Shown in pieces: positions 51,120-62,976 of a stretch of 64,000 nt of DNA (position 1 is the stretch's first letter; the number at the start of each line of letters is the position of its first letter). The notes beneath the pieces were generated by a model, which was not told the DNA's origin, ran no database searches, and was given only the letters and a program-made list of their open reading frames with translations. Origin of the DNA: Lutjanus erythropterus (Eukaryota > Chordata > Actinopteri > Lutjaniformes > Lutjanidae); assembly GCA_020091685.1 (NCBI GenBank), contig CM034606.1:35784374-35848373 (forward strand). Direction: 5' to 3'. The position numbers were made by a program, and so were the translations under genes.

Positions 51120-51320
51120 AGTGATGGGTATCATTAGGATTTTATCAATACTACTACTCCTATTGATCCTGGTTAACGATCAGGTACTTTAACAGCACTC
51201 TTGTCAGTTCATCTTTAAAAATCTCTACTTTTTAAAAAACAAATTCAGAATGGAATTAGAATAGAAAAAAAAATAAATAAATGTTGCAGAGCAGCAATAG
51301 TAATGTTTATAACAGTAAAG
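51120..51320. mobile_element. Possible hAT-like element end
   Basis: GTGATGGGTATCATTAGGAT with following ATCAATACTACTACTCCTAT and GATCCTGGTTAACGATC resembles the left part of a fish hAT element with GATGGGTATCG termini. No right end is evident, and a LINE fragment follows. Confidence 0.4.
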
Positions 51321-51587
51321 TCACTATATAAACTCAAACCAAAAAAAAACTAAAACTAAATCATATTTAATAAAGGAAATGGTTGCTGTATAATAAATCA
51401 TAGTCTTGACATCACAATACATAATGAAGTCTACAAAGACTGAAGAACATCCTCCCTCACTGCTGGAAGGTACAGCTGGTAGGGAAGATGCTGGTTTGTA
51501 ATAAACCACAAAATCTGCTGGAAAACACATAGAACATATGTATGGACAAAGTTGACAAGGATCTTCGCAGCAACACAAACTGGATCA

Positions 51588-52064
51588 TAAAGCACTGTAT
51601 ACTGTTCTCCATATTTAAATTATTGTGCTGAGGTATTGGGCAACACTTACAAAACCATCCTACAACCATTATATATTCTGCAGAAAATAGCTGTAAGAAT
51701 ATTAAACCATGCTGGATATAGGGAACACACTAATAACCTGTTTTTAAAGTCACATGCACTGAAATTTACGGATCTGGTGGATTTTAAAAGTGCTCAAGTC
51801 ACGTACGAAGCAAGAAATAACTTACGTCCTGGCAGCATACAAAAATTGTTCTTGGACAAGGGGGGGTTAACTTAAGAGGTCATTTAAATTTGAAACAACG
51901 TATGTTTTTGCACCACTCTTAAAAACATGTGTGGATCAATTTGTGGGGTGATTTTGTGGAATGCACTGGGTGAAGAAATCAGAAAGTTTAAAAAGACATA
52001 CATCAAATGTTTATTTACGTTTCTCATTGTAAGTCTGTTCATTATTTATTGTTTGTTTCTATTT

Positions 52065-52066
<2 letters not shown>
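51588..52066 (+). pseudogene. Non-LTR retrotransposon fragment, reverse-transcriptase C-terminal region
   Basis: From about 51600 one frame reads S-P-Y-L-N-Y-C-A-E-V-L-G-N-T-Y-K-T, then L-Q-P-L-Y-I-L-Q-K-I-A-V-R-I, G-Y-R-E-H-T-N, L-K-F-T-D-L-V-D and a RNNLRPGSIQKLF segment, closing at 51875. This is the conserved end of the ORF2 protein of fish LINEs (CR1/L2/Rex-like clades); the canonical W before GN is L here. Related residues continue after 51876 in shifted frames with stops. All upstream domains are absent, so it is a 5'-truncated, inactive copy. The (TA)n tract follows its 3' end. Confidence 0.8.

Positions 52067-52068
<2 letters not shown>

Positions 52069-52146
<78 letters not shown>
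52069..52146. repeat. (TA)n microsatellite
   Basis: About 39 TA units with one phase break near 52102, directly after the LINE fragment, where a microsatellite tail is common in CR1/L2-like elements. Confidence 0.95.
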
Positions 52147-52154
<8 letters not shown>

Positions 52155-52223
52155 TACATAAATATATTTCCTTCAGTGTTCAAAATTAATTAAAAATGAA
52201 ATCAGTCAAATCAATATCTAAAC

Positions 52224-52953
52224 CAGGGGTGTCAACCTCAATTTCATCCACATCTGCATTATTGTTTCCCACAAGGGCCTGTTGTAAGAGAAAGACTATA
52301 TAAGTGATTCTACTATTACATTTTTGCCTCTGCATTCAATTATTATTGGACACATTCAGTGTTCTGATAACAAAATTGTGATGCATTCTGGGACATGTAA
52401 TTTGGAGATGCTCGGGCAGTATGTAGTATAAAATATCTGTTAGCATCTCTAAAATCACCACAAGAAGTTCTTCATAGGTCAGTGATTAATGTTATAAACA
52501 CAGCACACAAATATTACAAGTATTGTTTTTATTGTCTGTTACAGTAAATTGCAGGGAAGTAACATTTGTTCAAAACGGCCATATTACACTTCAATTGAGC
52601 AGAACAAACAATCTAAATATAAATCTGTGGAGGGATTTTGTTCTCTGATAAGTGATTTATTAAGAAACTAGAATGAAGGTTTTGTTGTTGCAATACAACA
52701 GTTTCATAAAATCTTTAACAAAATGCATTACCCTATTTTAAGTATGTTATTTCTTTCATCATTTTTCATCATTCTGTGTAACTCTTCAAATTATTTAGTT
52801 TACTCACAAACTACTCTAGTTTTTACACACATTGCAAAGCTGTATGGCATCTTCCAATCTTACTCCTTCCTTTGTACAAATCATATTCTTTGCAAGCTCT
52901 CGTGGGCCACATAGAACAGGGTACCAGGCTGTGGGCCTTCAGTCTGACACATG
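52224..52953. mobile_element. hAT-like non-autonomous element with CAGGGGTGTCAA end
   Basis: Starts CAGGGGTGTCAACCTCAATT and ends with GGGCCTTCAGTCTGACACATG, an eroded copy of the usual inverted end. Flanks ATCTAAAC (52216-52223) and GTCTAAAA (52954-52961) match at 6 of 8. The 730-bp body is non-coding. Confidence 0.7.
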
Positions 52954-53283
52954 GTCTAAAACTTTTAATGACAACCCATCCACTAGTTGTTGGGATTTTT
53001 CACTGGAGAGGTTTAGACCTACGGATGCTGCTCAGGATTCGTCCTCTGGGAAGCACAGATGCCTGTACTAAATTCTATTTAGAATTGCTTTTTCTGAATC
53101 GTATTTAACAATAATCCGACAATATCGCACATCAGCATCAGCAGATGTAGTCCTGGATCACAGGCCATGTCCCCACAGGTCCAACTGAACAAATAACATC
53201 TGCCAATGCAGACTGTGTGATATGGTGCAAAGCTCCAAAACAAACCTCAGGACCTCAGTTACTCTACTTTGCTCATGTGTGGC

Positions 53284-53305
53284 GGTTAGGGTTAGGGTTA
53301 AGGTT
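53284..53305. repeat. Short interstitial telomere-like repeat (TTAGGG)
   Basis: GGTTAGGGTTAGGGTTAAGG: about three units, the last imperfect. Confidence 0.85.
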
Positions 53306-53928
53306 GTATGCATCTTTTCTCAAGACAGGATTTGTCTGTTTGCAATTATCCACCCTCACTAAGTGAGACAGAGAAGGAGAAGGAGGATGGAAGGACAATA
53401 TGTCTTAATCTCCCCTTTCTCCGTCCCTCATTGATCACCTTCCTCTGAGGCAAAGTGTTTTAAGATCGAGAACATTTAGTTGCTCCTCGAATGGATGTGT
53501 CTGTGAGAGCCACTAATGGGTGGGAACACATCTGAACACACACACACACATGTGAAGCAGGAGTGAACCTCTATGAACTTGAGCTAATAATCCACCAGAA
53601 AAGTGATCTGTCTCTTGTTTTCCTCCTGTTTCTCTGAGAAACCATAATTTAAGAAGCCTGTAAGCACTAGAACTTATCATGCTTGCACCAGGTCACTTCA
53701 GGAAAGTCTGTGGAAAAGCTTGAGGTAGCCTGTTTTTCTTAAAGCACAGTGGATTTCTGCTTTCAGTTTAGGTGACAATTTGTAGAAAATATTTACCTGC
53801 TTCTACAACAGCCAACTCAGATCTTAAAAGTAGCAATGCCAAAGTGTAGTAATACACTTTACTGTACAAGTAAAACTCATGTTTATTCATGTAAGAATAT
53901 TGTCCTGTAAATGAGGAAATTCTTGCTA

Positions 53929-54050
53929 GGGATGCACAGATACCACTTTTTTCAGACAGAGTACAAGTACTTACATTTGGGTACTTGCCGATACCGAGTA
54001 GCGATACGAGTACTTAATAATTCCATTAAAGTTCTTACAATAACTTTAAA
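53929..54050. mobile_element. Left end of a hAT-like element, right end not found
   Basis: TAGGGATGCACAGATACCAC followed by GTACAAGTACTTACATTTGG and GCCGATACCGAGTA motifs is the left terminus of a common fish hAT family. I could not find the inverted right end in the next 1 kb, so it is truncated or eroded. Confidence 0.55.
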
Positions 54051-57000
54051 AACATGTTTCATTTTCATTAAATGGCAACTTTCTAAATGTAACAAATCAT
54101 TGTTGCTGTTTCCTGCTACAAGTGTAACTATAGTTACTGTACACATGACATTTTTAGGTTATTTGTAGTAAGTTAGTTTACTGATTTTGTGCAGTTTACT
54201 TTGTAAATAACATATTTCAGTATAATAATTTCACAACATTATTCTGGACTTGCAGAATTAAGTTTACTGTTATAAATGTAGTTATATATGATAATTATTT
54301 CATTATCATTGACAGCACTTTAACTAGTATTTTAATGACACATTTACATGTGTAGTATTTAAGTTTCTTCTTCATGTCTCTCTTGTCTAAGAGCTAATTA
54401 GTTCCTACCTGTCATTGTTTAGGGGGGACAGGTATGAGTGTGGTGCCATGTATACAACAGTTTTGTTGACTCTGTGAACCCCAAAGAGTGAAGTTTGTAC
54501 TTTGCTGTCAGGCCGTTTTGGTGAAGAATAAGTACACAAAGAGAAGTTGTATCAGCTTATTACCAAGAAAAGATGGTTACAGACTGGTGGTGGCAGGGTT
54601 TTTAAAAACATAATTGACTGTGACAATGTATGACAGTCATGTTATGATGTCAAAGAGTCATGTTACGCTGTCAGCAGCCCCCCTTCTTCCAGTCTGTAAT
54701 TAACTTTATCAAGTGTCTTTACAATCGCGCCTTGAACATCTTGAACTGAAAGCAAGTAAGGTACCATCACTGTCACTTTTCATAACGTAAAGCTCATGTT
54801 TAAATGTTTAAATGGACTCACTCCTCAGCTGCTCAGTGAATATGCTCAGTGATTAAAGAGCAGATTCACCAAAGCAGCTTCAAGTGGCCACTGTAAAGTT
54901 CCATTCTGTAAAATAGCTTTTTTCTGTGACACAGCAAAGTTGTAGAACTCACTACCTGATTACTTAAACTCTGCTGCAGAAAGCAACCAAATCCAGGTTG
55001 ATTCAGCAACAAATATGAACTCATGTGTAGTTTTTATATGTAACATCTTTCAGTGTGTGCTTTATTATAATCTGCTGTACTAATTTTTATGATACTTTGT
55101 TGCATCAATTTACCACCAACATAAAAGCCTTTCTAGAGATGACTGTTGCAAATTTGCGTTCACTATAAACTTACTTACATCATAGCTGTTTTTCAGCTTG
55201 TCTATGTAAACTGTATCTGTCCCTATCAAATTATTATTTTTTTCTTTCAAAATGTACAAGCATGTAAGGATCGAATGGGCCCGTTCCCTCAGTGTGGACA
55301 CTGGACATGTGATGGATGATGCTGACGCCCTGGGTGGATGGGTGAAGCTGTCTTAATACAGCCGACGCACAATTGCTGCAATCTGTCTTGAGCTTTTTCG
55401 AAATAAGGGAAATGTCCACAGGTCAAAGGGATGTTCACAGGCCTGGAGGCGAAATACCACTAATCATGTGAAGAACCATCCTGTTAAAGTGGACACATGT
55501 GTCCACACCAGGCTCTGTGTCCATGAGAGAACTCTGAGAATTAGAGGGAGCTAACAGATCATTTGTCTTTGATTGGACCACCATGAACACTGCGCAATAA
55601 ATCACTGAGAACCTCCCTCCCCCTCTACACTTTGACACAAATCTGGCTCAATTAGGGTAGTCACACATGACTGCTTTAGGAAGAAGTGTGTGGCATTTTA
55701 GTAAGTGTAGAAAAACCAAAGAATATACAAGATATACAGTTCTTGATACTGCAGACCTTCATATTCAGTGAGTGGAGGTCCGGAGGAATTAGTGGCATTA
55801 ATTAGTATTACAGGCCAACACCAGCAAACACAAGACATTACACATAAGCAACTCTGGACAATTAATCTGTTGCACAAGTCATGTATTCTTAAATGGTATC
55901 TGAATGTGGATTTGTTGTGTGATTGATATATACCTTTATTATATTTTTATGGCATTAGAGTTTGGGCAAGGTAACATGATGTGGTGATCACCTGCTGATC
56001 TTCCTTCTGACCAAAATCTATTTTGCCTTGGCCCTCCCTGAGCAGTTGTAGAAAAATGATTCAGTCCGATGACCTGAATCATTTTTCAGACCCAACAGAA
56101 GAGCCATTTCAACATTAATCAACATAATAATGAACAAAATATAAATTGTGCAGCAGCTTGACCTTTGCTGCAGTTGCAATGCCAGGTTAACTGTCTGTGA
56201 TCTGTCACTGAACCTCATGGAAGTCATATTTTACAATTCTTCATATTATTATTAACAACATTTGTTAAACAAGACATTTGGTGTTTTTAAAATAATTCTA
56301 TTAACCTGAGACAGACTCCATATTCTGCTCCCGTTCAGAGGCTGCAGGTCCGTCTCCAGCTGACAAGGTGCACACTGCACTGTTAGATATAGTTGGCCTG
56401 ATAAAGTCAGTGATCACTCAAAGTTAAAAAGCAAAAATCTTAAAAAAAAAAAAAAAGTCTCTCACTCTCTTGGTGTCAGGTCTCAGACAGCTAACTGTTG
56501 AAGATAAATCCATCGTGTGCTGTATCTCTTTCAGTATTTTAGCCAGAAGTGGTTTGGATAAAGTCTGAATCCACTGTTTTTGCACACTTTGGGCTTCTCT
56601 TTTTGTTTTGTTTGAGCGAACTGCTCACTGATCCTCAGTCACACTTTACATTCTCATTGTATCTGTGACGCATGCAACTCTTTCGTTACATAGCATATTT
56701 TCAAACCCTAAGGCCTTGTGTTTATAGTTTAGTATGTTTTAACCTTTCGTATTTTTCCTAGGTATATTTTATTTGAGTATATAAGAGTGTGAGAGTATAA
56801 GTGTTCTGTCCTCAGACATTTTGCTTGTAGATTGTTCACTTTTTTTTGTTATTCTTAGAGTTGTTTTCAGACATAAAGAACATTAAAAATGGTACATTGA
56901 CTCCTGTTCTTACCTAATAACCTATCATGCCTCTATATGATTTAATGAGGGGAAACAGGCTGTCTGCAATTTTTTTTTGGTTTGTTTTTTTTTTGCCACA

Positions 57001-57965
57001 TGTCCTACATTGCAGAGGGAAGCTTGTTAAGAAAAATGTTTTTTGTTGTTGTTGTTTCTTTTTTAAAGTGATCAATTCAAATTTTCATGGCCCTCTCCAT
57101 GATGTCAATTAAAAAGAATGTACCCTCCCTTTGACTAAAATTAAAAAAGCATGACCCTCTTTTGTTTTCCCCTAGCGGATCCCTCCATTACATTTTGGAA
57201 GGTCCCTAAATAAAGAGCAAAGTGTTCTAAATATAGAACAAAATGTTGTAAATAAATAACAATGTTTAAATGGAGAAGTTTAGAGTTACATACACACAGT
57301 TACATAGACTTATATATAGATAGTCACATAGTTACACAGACTTACACGGTTAGGTGGAAAAGCTGTACTATACAAAATCACTTTATTAAAAATGTTGCAA
57401 ATCTCAGCTGGTTGGTTGTGATGACATTGCAGAAGGTGCTTCAACATCTGTTGCCAGGCAGAGATCTGCACTCTACTGGGTGACCTCTTCTAGTTTCTCT
57501 CTGTGAACACGCTGGTGAGGCTAACAGGCACCAGCTTTTCCAGGCTGGTTTTAAACGAAACAAGTGCTGAACAGGCCACAAAAAGAGCATCAGCCTGTCT
57601 CTTTTTCATTAATTTGCCTTTAATCAGCTTCAGTGAAACCAAACGAGATGAACAGTTCAAGGACTCGTAGAACACAAGGCACCTTCCAGAGAACTTCAAG
57701 TGGTTTTTTCATCTTTTCCTCCGTCACCACAGTATCAAGCAGCTGTGGCTTCTGAATATCAAAATTACAACCTCTGTCCCTCTGTGCTGTGTTATTATCC
57801 AGTAGAGCAGTCACGGGCTACACTTGTTCAAAGGGACACACGAAGCCTGCGTGGACTCTAATGAGGCCACGCTGAGGTTCCTCTCTCAGGGCTTGTTTTC
57901 CAGTACATCACTTTACTTGTTCTTCATCTCCACCACCTCTTCATTTTGTGCTCTGTGTTGCTGCT

Positions 57966-58002
57966 CTTCTTTCTTTCTTTCTTTCCTTCTTTCTTTCTTT
58001 CT
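57966..58002. repeat. (CTTT)n microsatellite
   Basis: About nine CTTT units with one CCTT interruption. Confidence 0.92.
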
Positions 58003-58126
58003 CAACTATTGGATGGATTTCCATGAAATTTTGCACAGATAGATGGCCCACGGTCAGAGTATTTTCATGACTTTGGTGGTCTCTTCATGAGGTGGTATGT
58101 GGTGTAAAAAGTTTGAGAAACATTGA

Positions 58127-58262
58127 TTTAGATCCAGCAGTTCCCACTATGGGCAAGCACTTGACAACAGGGGTGAGAAAAAACTTCCTTATAACAGGAA
58201 GAAACAAGAAACCCCGAGCAGAACCAGGCTCTGAATAGGCAGCCATCTGCCTTGAACTAGAA
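58127..58262 (+). repeat. GAGGAAAAACT-family copy
   Basis: GGGCAAGCACTTGACAACAG, AACTTCCTTATAACAGGAAG, AGCAGAACCAGGCTCTGAAT and GCAGCCATCTGCC are in family order. Confidence 0.6.
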
Positions 58263-58425
58263 CTATAGTACGGATATTTGGGTTACACACAGACAGGGCT
58301 GGATTAATCCACCTGGGGGGCCTGGGGCAAAAATGGTCCCTACTGAGCCCCCCTCCCCCCGTTAAAAATATTTCCCAAAATGCTGAACTATTCCTTTAAT
58401 ATAGGAAAGAATTGTTCCAAATTTA

Positions 58426-58728
58426 CACTAAGCAGTGTTAAGCCCAGGATGCAGCGATGTGTCGAGGGGGAACTTGTTCTGGTGGAACATTTGCACGTCA
58501 GAAGGTGAGCTGTTGGATTTAAATGACCACATCACTCCAAAAGAAAAGGTAACATTTACGTTTGTGCCATTACCAGCTAATTTGCCATTTTCATTGTGTA
58601 GGTTGCAGCTTGGAGGTTGTTCTTTTTTCCCTGGGACTTGAAAACGTAGATCGTGGACACGGTAATGCCGCTTTAAGTAAGCGACCAATGGCAGGACTTC
58701 TACCTGCAGTGTGCATCAGGTGAGTCAG
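58426..58728. repeat. ~300-bp dispersed repeat, copy B, with 15-bp flanking duplication
   Basis: Homologous to 23583-23912. Flanked by ATTGTTCCAAATTTA (58411-58425) and ATTATTCCAAATTTA (58729-58743), 14 of 15 identical. That is longer than DNA-transposon duplications and suggests insertion by target-primed reverse transcription. No A-tail is seen. Confidence 0.8.
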
Positions 58729-58859
58729 ATTATTCCAAATTTAACTTTCCAACAATGACTTTTGAACAGGTTAATTTATTTATTTTATTGTTAAATTGGT
58801 GCCCATATCAGTTTGTTTCTTGTTTGCTCTCAGTCAAAAAGAAAGTAGTCACAGTAGAA

Positions 58860-59062
58860 TCTACTTTAAAATGACAATAGTTCCCACATGAAACTGCTCA
58901 CAACAAGGTCTAAGCACCACATGCCAAGTGCCATTTATTCCCAATATATTCATGAGAAGACAAAAACTCTGCAACACACACCAAAACAAGCTAGATGGAT
59001 AAATAGTACTGCAGGCCAGAGGAAAAATATGTACTTTTGATTGCGGGTGAACTGTCCCTTTA
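58860..59062. mobile_element. Partial copy of the CCCTTTAA-ended element
   Basis: Ends GCGGGTGAACTGTCCCTTTA and shares CTCTGCAACACACACCAAAA and AAATATGTACTTTTGATT with 47784-48482. The left half is missing. Confidence 0.5.
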
Positions 59063-59692
59063 ACAGTCTCTGACGCCACAGACTGAGGCTGATCCATGTA
59101 ACATATTGGACCTAAGTGTTCTGAGTCCTCACCCCAGGCCACTGGTGGTTTGCGCGGTTTTCTCACTCTTCTATAATTAGTCGCTCACTCCACCCTTCAT
59201 GTTATTTTCTTTTCCAATATTAAAGTATTGCTGACATCCTCATCAAATAAATTATAGGCTCTCATGGTCAGGTCATTTAACTTCTCTGTGTGCTGGACAC
59301 TTGCCCCTCTCAGCTCCACATGCTGTAAAATGAGGCACCTGACAGAACAGGGCAGTACTCACACGAGCTCTGAATCTGCAACAAGAAAGACATTTCTCAC
59401 CATTTCTTTTTTTCCTAAATATTACAGCCATTACCAATGTACCATTCTTACCACCTGCTTTTATACACATTTTACATTTGCACATAAAAACCAGATGGTG
59501 AAACATATAAAAAAATGAGATGGTGTTATAAAGGCTCATGGATGCCAGTTGTTCAAACAGCCATGTCAGCCAGACAACAGATTTTGGAAAGTGAAATTTG
59601 CTGCAAGGGAGATTGTATGGAGCTGCAGAATTGCCATCTTCCGATGGACCATCATGGAACCAAGATAACTTGAAGTATTAGACTGTGATGAT

Positions 59693-60457
59693 CAGTGTTG
59701 GGGCTAGTTACTCAAAAAAGTAATATATTACATATTACATATTACTCTCAAAAATAGTAATGCCTTACTTTACTTTATTACTCCCTGGAGAAAGTAACTA
59801 GTTATATTACTGGTTATATTACTAGTTACATTCGGATCTCAACATCTCGGATTTTGATGTTGGTAGTACTTTATGTTCAAATGAAAGTTTTTGCTGCTTG
59901 CGGTGCTGCTCGTTCTTGTCACTCCGTCGCTTCGCAATGAGCTTGATGTGTCTGTGCTGTCGCTGCAGGTGCTTCTTCAAGTTGGAGGTAGAGTTACAAG
60001 CGGTGGAGAGCAGCTTTCTCCCTGGGCAGAGTGTGCACTTCACCATCAAGTTATTTCCTTCCGTTGAACATATTCAAAATAATGACTGAATCTCCACCCG
60101 TCGAAACTAGCTTTCTGCTGCTGGGAACCTTCCTCTGAAAAAGAGCTTGCCGTTGTTGACGTCTTTGCGGGTGCCGCTCTGCTGCCGGCTGCCGGGTGTC
60201 GTCCAGTCGGTGATGGTAAATGATACCTCGTGACAAACTCAGACCAATCACTGTTCCATTCACGCCCCCTTCCCCTTCCCTTCTGTTCTCTGTGTTGTGT
60301 GCGTTGTGTGTGATGAAGGTGCTACTGGCAAATGTAATGCAAGTAACTAGCTCGGGAAAACTGTAATAATATTACCATTTTCAGACGAGTAATGCCTTAC
60401 ACTACTAGTTACTGAAAAAAGTAATGTTATTACAGTAACGCGTTACACCCAACACTG
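59693..60457 (-). mobile_element. hAT-family non-autonomous DNA transposon with perfect 8-bp target duplication
   Basis: Both ends carry CAGTGTTGGG (inverted at the right end) and are flanked by identical GTGATGAT copies (59685-59692 and 60458-60465), the 8-bp duplication typical of hAT insertion. Terminal regions are rich in GTAATnnnATTAC and GTTACT motifs, seen in a well-known fish hAT group. The element is 765 bp and keeps only the N-terminal part of a transposase (BED finger on the minus strand); the DDE/RNase-H-like catalytic and dimerisation regions are missing, so it could only move in trans. The intact duplication suggests a fairly recent insertion. Confidence 0.9.
59822..60049 (-). 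pseudogene. BED-type zinc finger remnant of a hAT transposase
   Basis: The 75-codon minus-strand frame encodes V-K-C-T-L-C near its start (Cys5, Cys8) and K-K-H-L-Q-R-Q-H (His27, His32), a C-x2-C...H-x4-H BED finger as in ZBED proteins and hAT transposases, which binds transposon ends. An aromatic segment (HYFEYV) that normally precedes the first Cys pair lies just upstream in another frame behind stops near 60045-60065, so the frame is broken. The ORF is short of the full transposase by several hundred residues. It is a relic inside the 59693-60457 element, not a host gene. Confidence 0.8.
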
Positions 60458-61924
60458 GTGATGATACACAATTAGAAAGACTACACACCCAGAAATCACC
60501 TAAGTGACAACATCAGTGTAACGTTAGCTGCTGAAACTACAATGCCTGAGTGTTTTCATACCGGTCACTACTAAAACACTTAAGGTAAGATAATGTTACA
60601 AGGGACAGTGAGATTGGTGTTGATGACGTATATTTTGTGAGATGAGAGATGTAGTTCACTGAGTGATTTCACACAAAACTAAACTACGACAAACTGAGAC
60701 TTTCTTGACTTGTAAAATTCTGTTTTAAAACGCCAAACAACATATGTGAAATTTGTGGCACAGTTCAAATGGAATCTCTCCATGAGAAAATAAGAAAATA
60801 TTAGGTTAGTCATTGGGGTGGACCAGGGGGCTTCTGGTTTTTGTAGTTCCTGCTGTTTGCCATTAGATGTTAGTAAAGAGTACATATTGTTGATTGTCCC
60901 TTTAATAATTGACCAGTATGAAAAACTCCATAAAACTTGGCTTAATCCTGAAGAGGATGACTCAACAAACTTGTGGCCTTGTCGCTAAGTACTACCATCT
61001 GCATAGCAAAATAAACCAAGTGCTTATTAAATGCCTTTGGTGTCATCCTCCTCCCAGCAACCTCTTATCCCACTACCTCCCCCCTGCCGTAGATCCACTT
61101 TAAGGCTGGTAAGGTTAATAACGAGTACGGGATGACAAATTAGAACCAGCTAGCCTGAGGTTTTACTGCTGAAAGTGGGGAGTTGTTATAGGCACATGTG
61201 GAGCAGAGATCTCTTTAATGAAGAAAGAAAAACAAGCCGAGGCAGGCAGAGGGAGAGGCGTATGGGCACTTTCTGATCACTGTAGCTTGATTTGCAGAGA
61301 AAAACTGAAACTGGAGGGCCTAGTGTATCATCCATCTGCTGTCAAAGTGTGTCATTGAATTACACAGCTTATTTGCCTAGTTGCATTTGATTTACTGCTT
61401 ATTTCCACACTGTAATTTTGACATTTGAGTATTGGGTCCACGGCTCTTGCCTCAGGTGATGGATTTTCATCCATCACTGGTCATTACGAAGGCAGTTTGC
61501 AACTAACAGGCTTCCACTTTGGTAAGGATTGAATTTCAGTTGATCCATGTCCCATGGTGATTTATGCACTTCTGTTCTGGATTCTGTTCTTCTTGTTCTG
61601 GTTCAGTTTCTCAGTCAACTATTTTATTCACTCTCACATTTCCAGTCATTGAAAGAAAAAAACTCTCAGTCCGACCAGCCTCTTTATAGGAATTATTTCC
61701 ATAAGTCAGCGTAGTCTGTCCAAACTTTTATGCAGGAGATTTACGTCCCATTGCAGAGCTGTTAAGAACTTTTGTACCTTTTTATTAACACCAATGGAAA
61801 TCTTTGTTAACCTTATCCATGTGTTCTGGTCGCCTTAACAAAACAGACACTGCAATTCATCTTCTCACTTTGGTTTTTGTAGAGAAACAAATAACATATA
61901 GTGTAGTGATCTTAAGAGGTGCTG

Positions 61925-61985
61925 GTGGGTAGCACACTAACTGTTTCCCAGTTTCTAGTCTTTATGCTAAACAAAGCTAACAGGC
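61925..61985 (-). repeat. CTTAGCATAAAGACTGGAA-family fragment, reversed
   Basis: GTTTCCCAGTTTCTAGTCTT and TATGCTAAACAAAGCTAACA are the reverse complement of the family core. Confidence 0.55.
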
Positions 61986-62244
61986 TGTTTGTTATAGACT
62001 CAAGCCTGTATAATACTTCACACAGACAGCTGCACACACTATGGATGCACAGTAGTTCAGTTTATACTAGACAGAGACAGTCCTGGCCTCCATGGGGCCC
62101 TAAGCAAAATTCTGTCAAGGGGTCTTCCTAACTGACCAGAGAGCCATGTAAGCCAGTTGCCATTTCCACACATTCACACCCCAGTTCTCCCACTACAGTC
62201 ATTCCTCCTTTAAAATAGTTTGCTCCATCTGTAGGTCAAAATAT

Positions 62245-62267
62245 CCTAACCCTAACCCTAACCCTAA
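62245..62267. repeat. Short interstitial telomere-like repeat (CCCTAA)
   Basis: Nearly four perfect CCTAAC units in the opposite sense to the 53.3-kb tract. Confidence 0.88.
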
Positions 62268-62439
62268 GCAGATCTATACAGAACAGAATGAGGTACAAAA
62301 ACAATATTTAATGAAAAGAATATTTTGTGTAGAATCTCAAGATAAGTGAATATAATTACATTATTTAAATAAGAAATTTTTAGAAAACACAATGTAGAAA
62401 CATAAATAACACTTTGGGTCTGATGCCTGGTGATTAGTG

Positions 62440-62905
62440 AGTCAGTCCAGATTTACATCAATTACTGTACTTATTTTGTACTTTACTTGAGTTCCATCTT
62501 ATCCAACTTTATGCTTCTACACGACATCCCAGAGGCAAATAATGAACTTTTTAATCCACAAAGCTGAAAAAAGTCTGTTTTCTGACATTTTAGAGATACA
62601 TGGTTCTCACAGTATAGTGATGCTACAGATGTTAGATGGTCTCATAGACCATGATGCATTGCTGTAGAGTAAACTAGCCACAGTGGCCTAAAGTAGTTAA
62701 AATGAGCTCAACCTTAAACATCTACAGCAGTAAACATGAATACCTTTACTTTAAGTACATTTATCTGATAACATTTACATACTTTTACTTCAGTAAGGTT
62801 TGTGAATGCAGGACTTTTACTTGTAGTGAAATATTTTTACAGTGTGATATTAGTACTTTTGCTTCAGTAAAGGATCTGAATACTTTTTACACTCCTGGTC
62901 ACCTC
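62440..62905. repeat. Teleost repeat with AAGTAC/CAGTAAAGGATCTGAATAC motifs
   Basis: GTACTTTTGCTTCAGTAAAG and GATCTGAATACTTTTTACAC at the right, with TTTTTACAGTGTGATATTAG before it, match a very common fish DNA repeat that usually ends CTTCCACCACTG. Here that end is altered, so the copy is old. Confidence 0.5.
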
Positions 62906-62936
62906 AGAGTAGGAACATCATGTCCATATATTATCT

Positions 62937-62976
62937 GGACAGACAGACAGGCAGACAGACAGGCAGACAGACAGAC
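62937..62976. repeat. (GACA)n / (CAGACAGG)n microsatellite
   Basis: GACA units with regularly spaced GGCA variants. Smaller GACA clusters follow at 63173-63215. Confidence 0.9.

Noticed and set aside
54416..54730. Possible solo LTR (TG start near a polyadenylation-like AATAAG)
   Set aside because: No matching CA end, target duplication, primer-binding site or second copy could be found.
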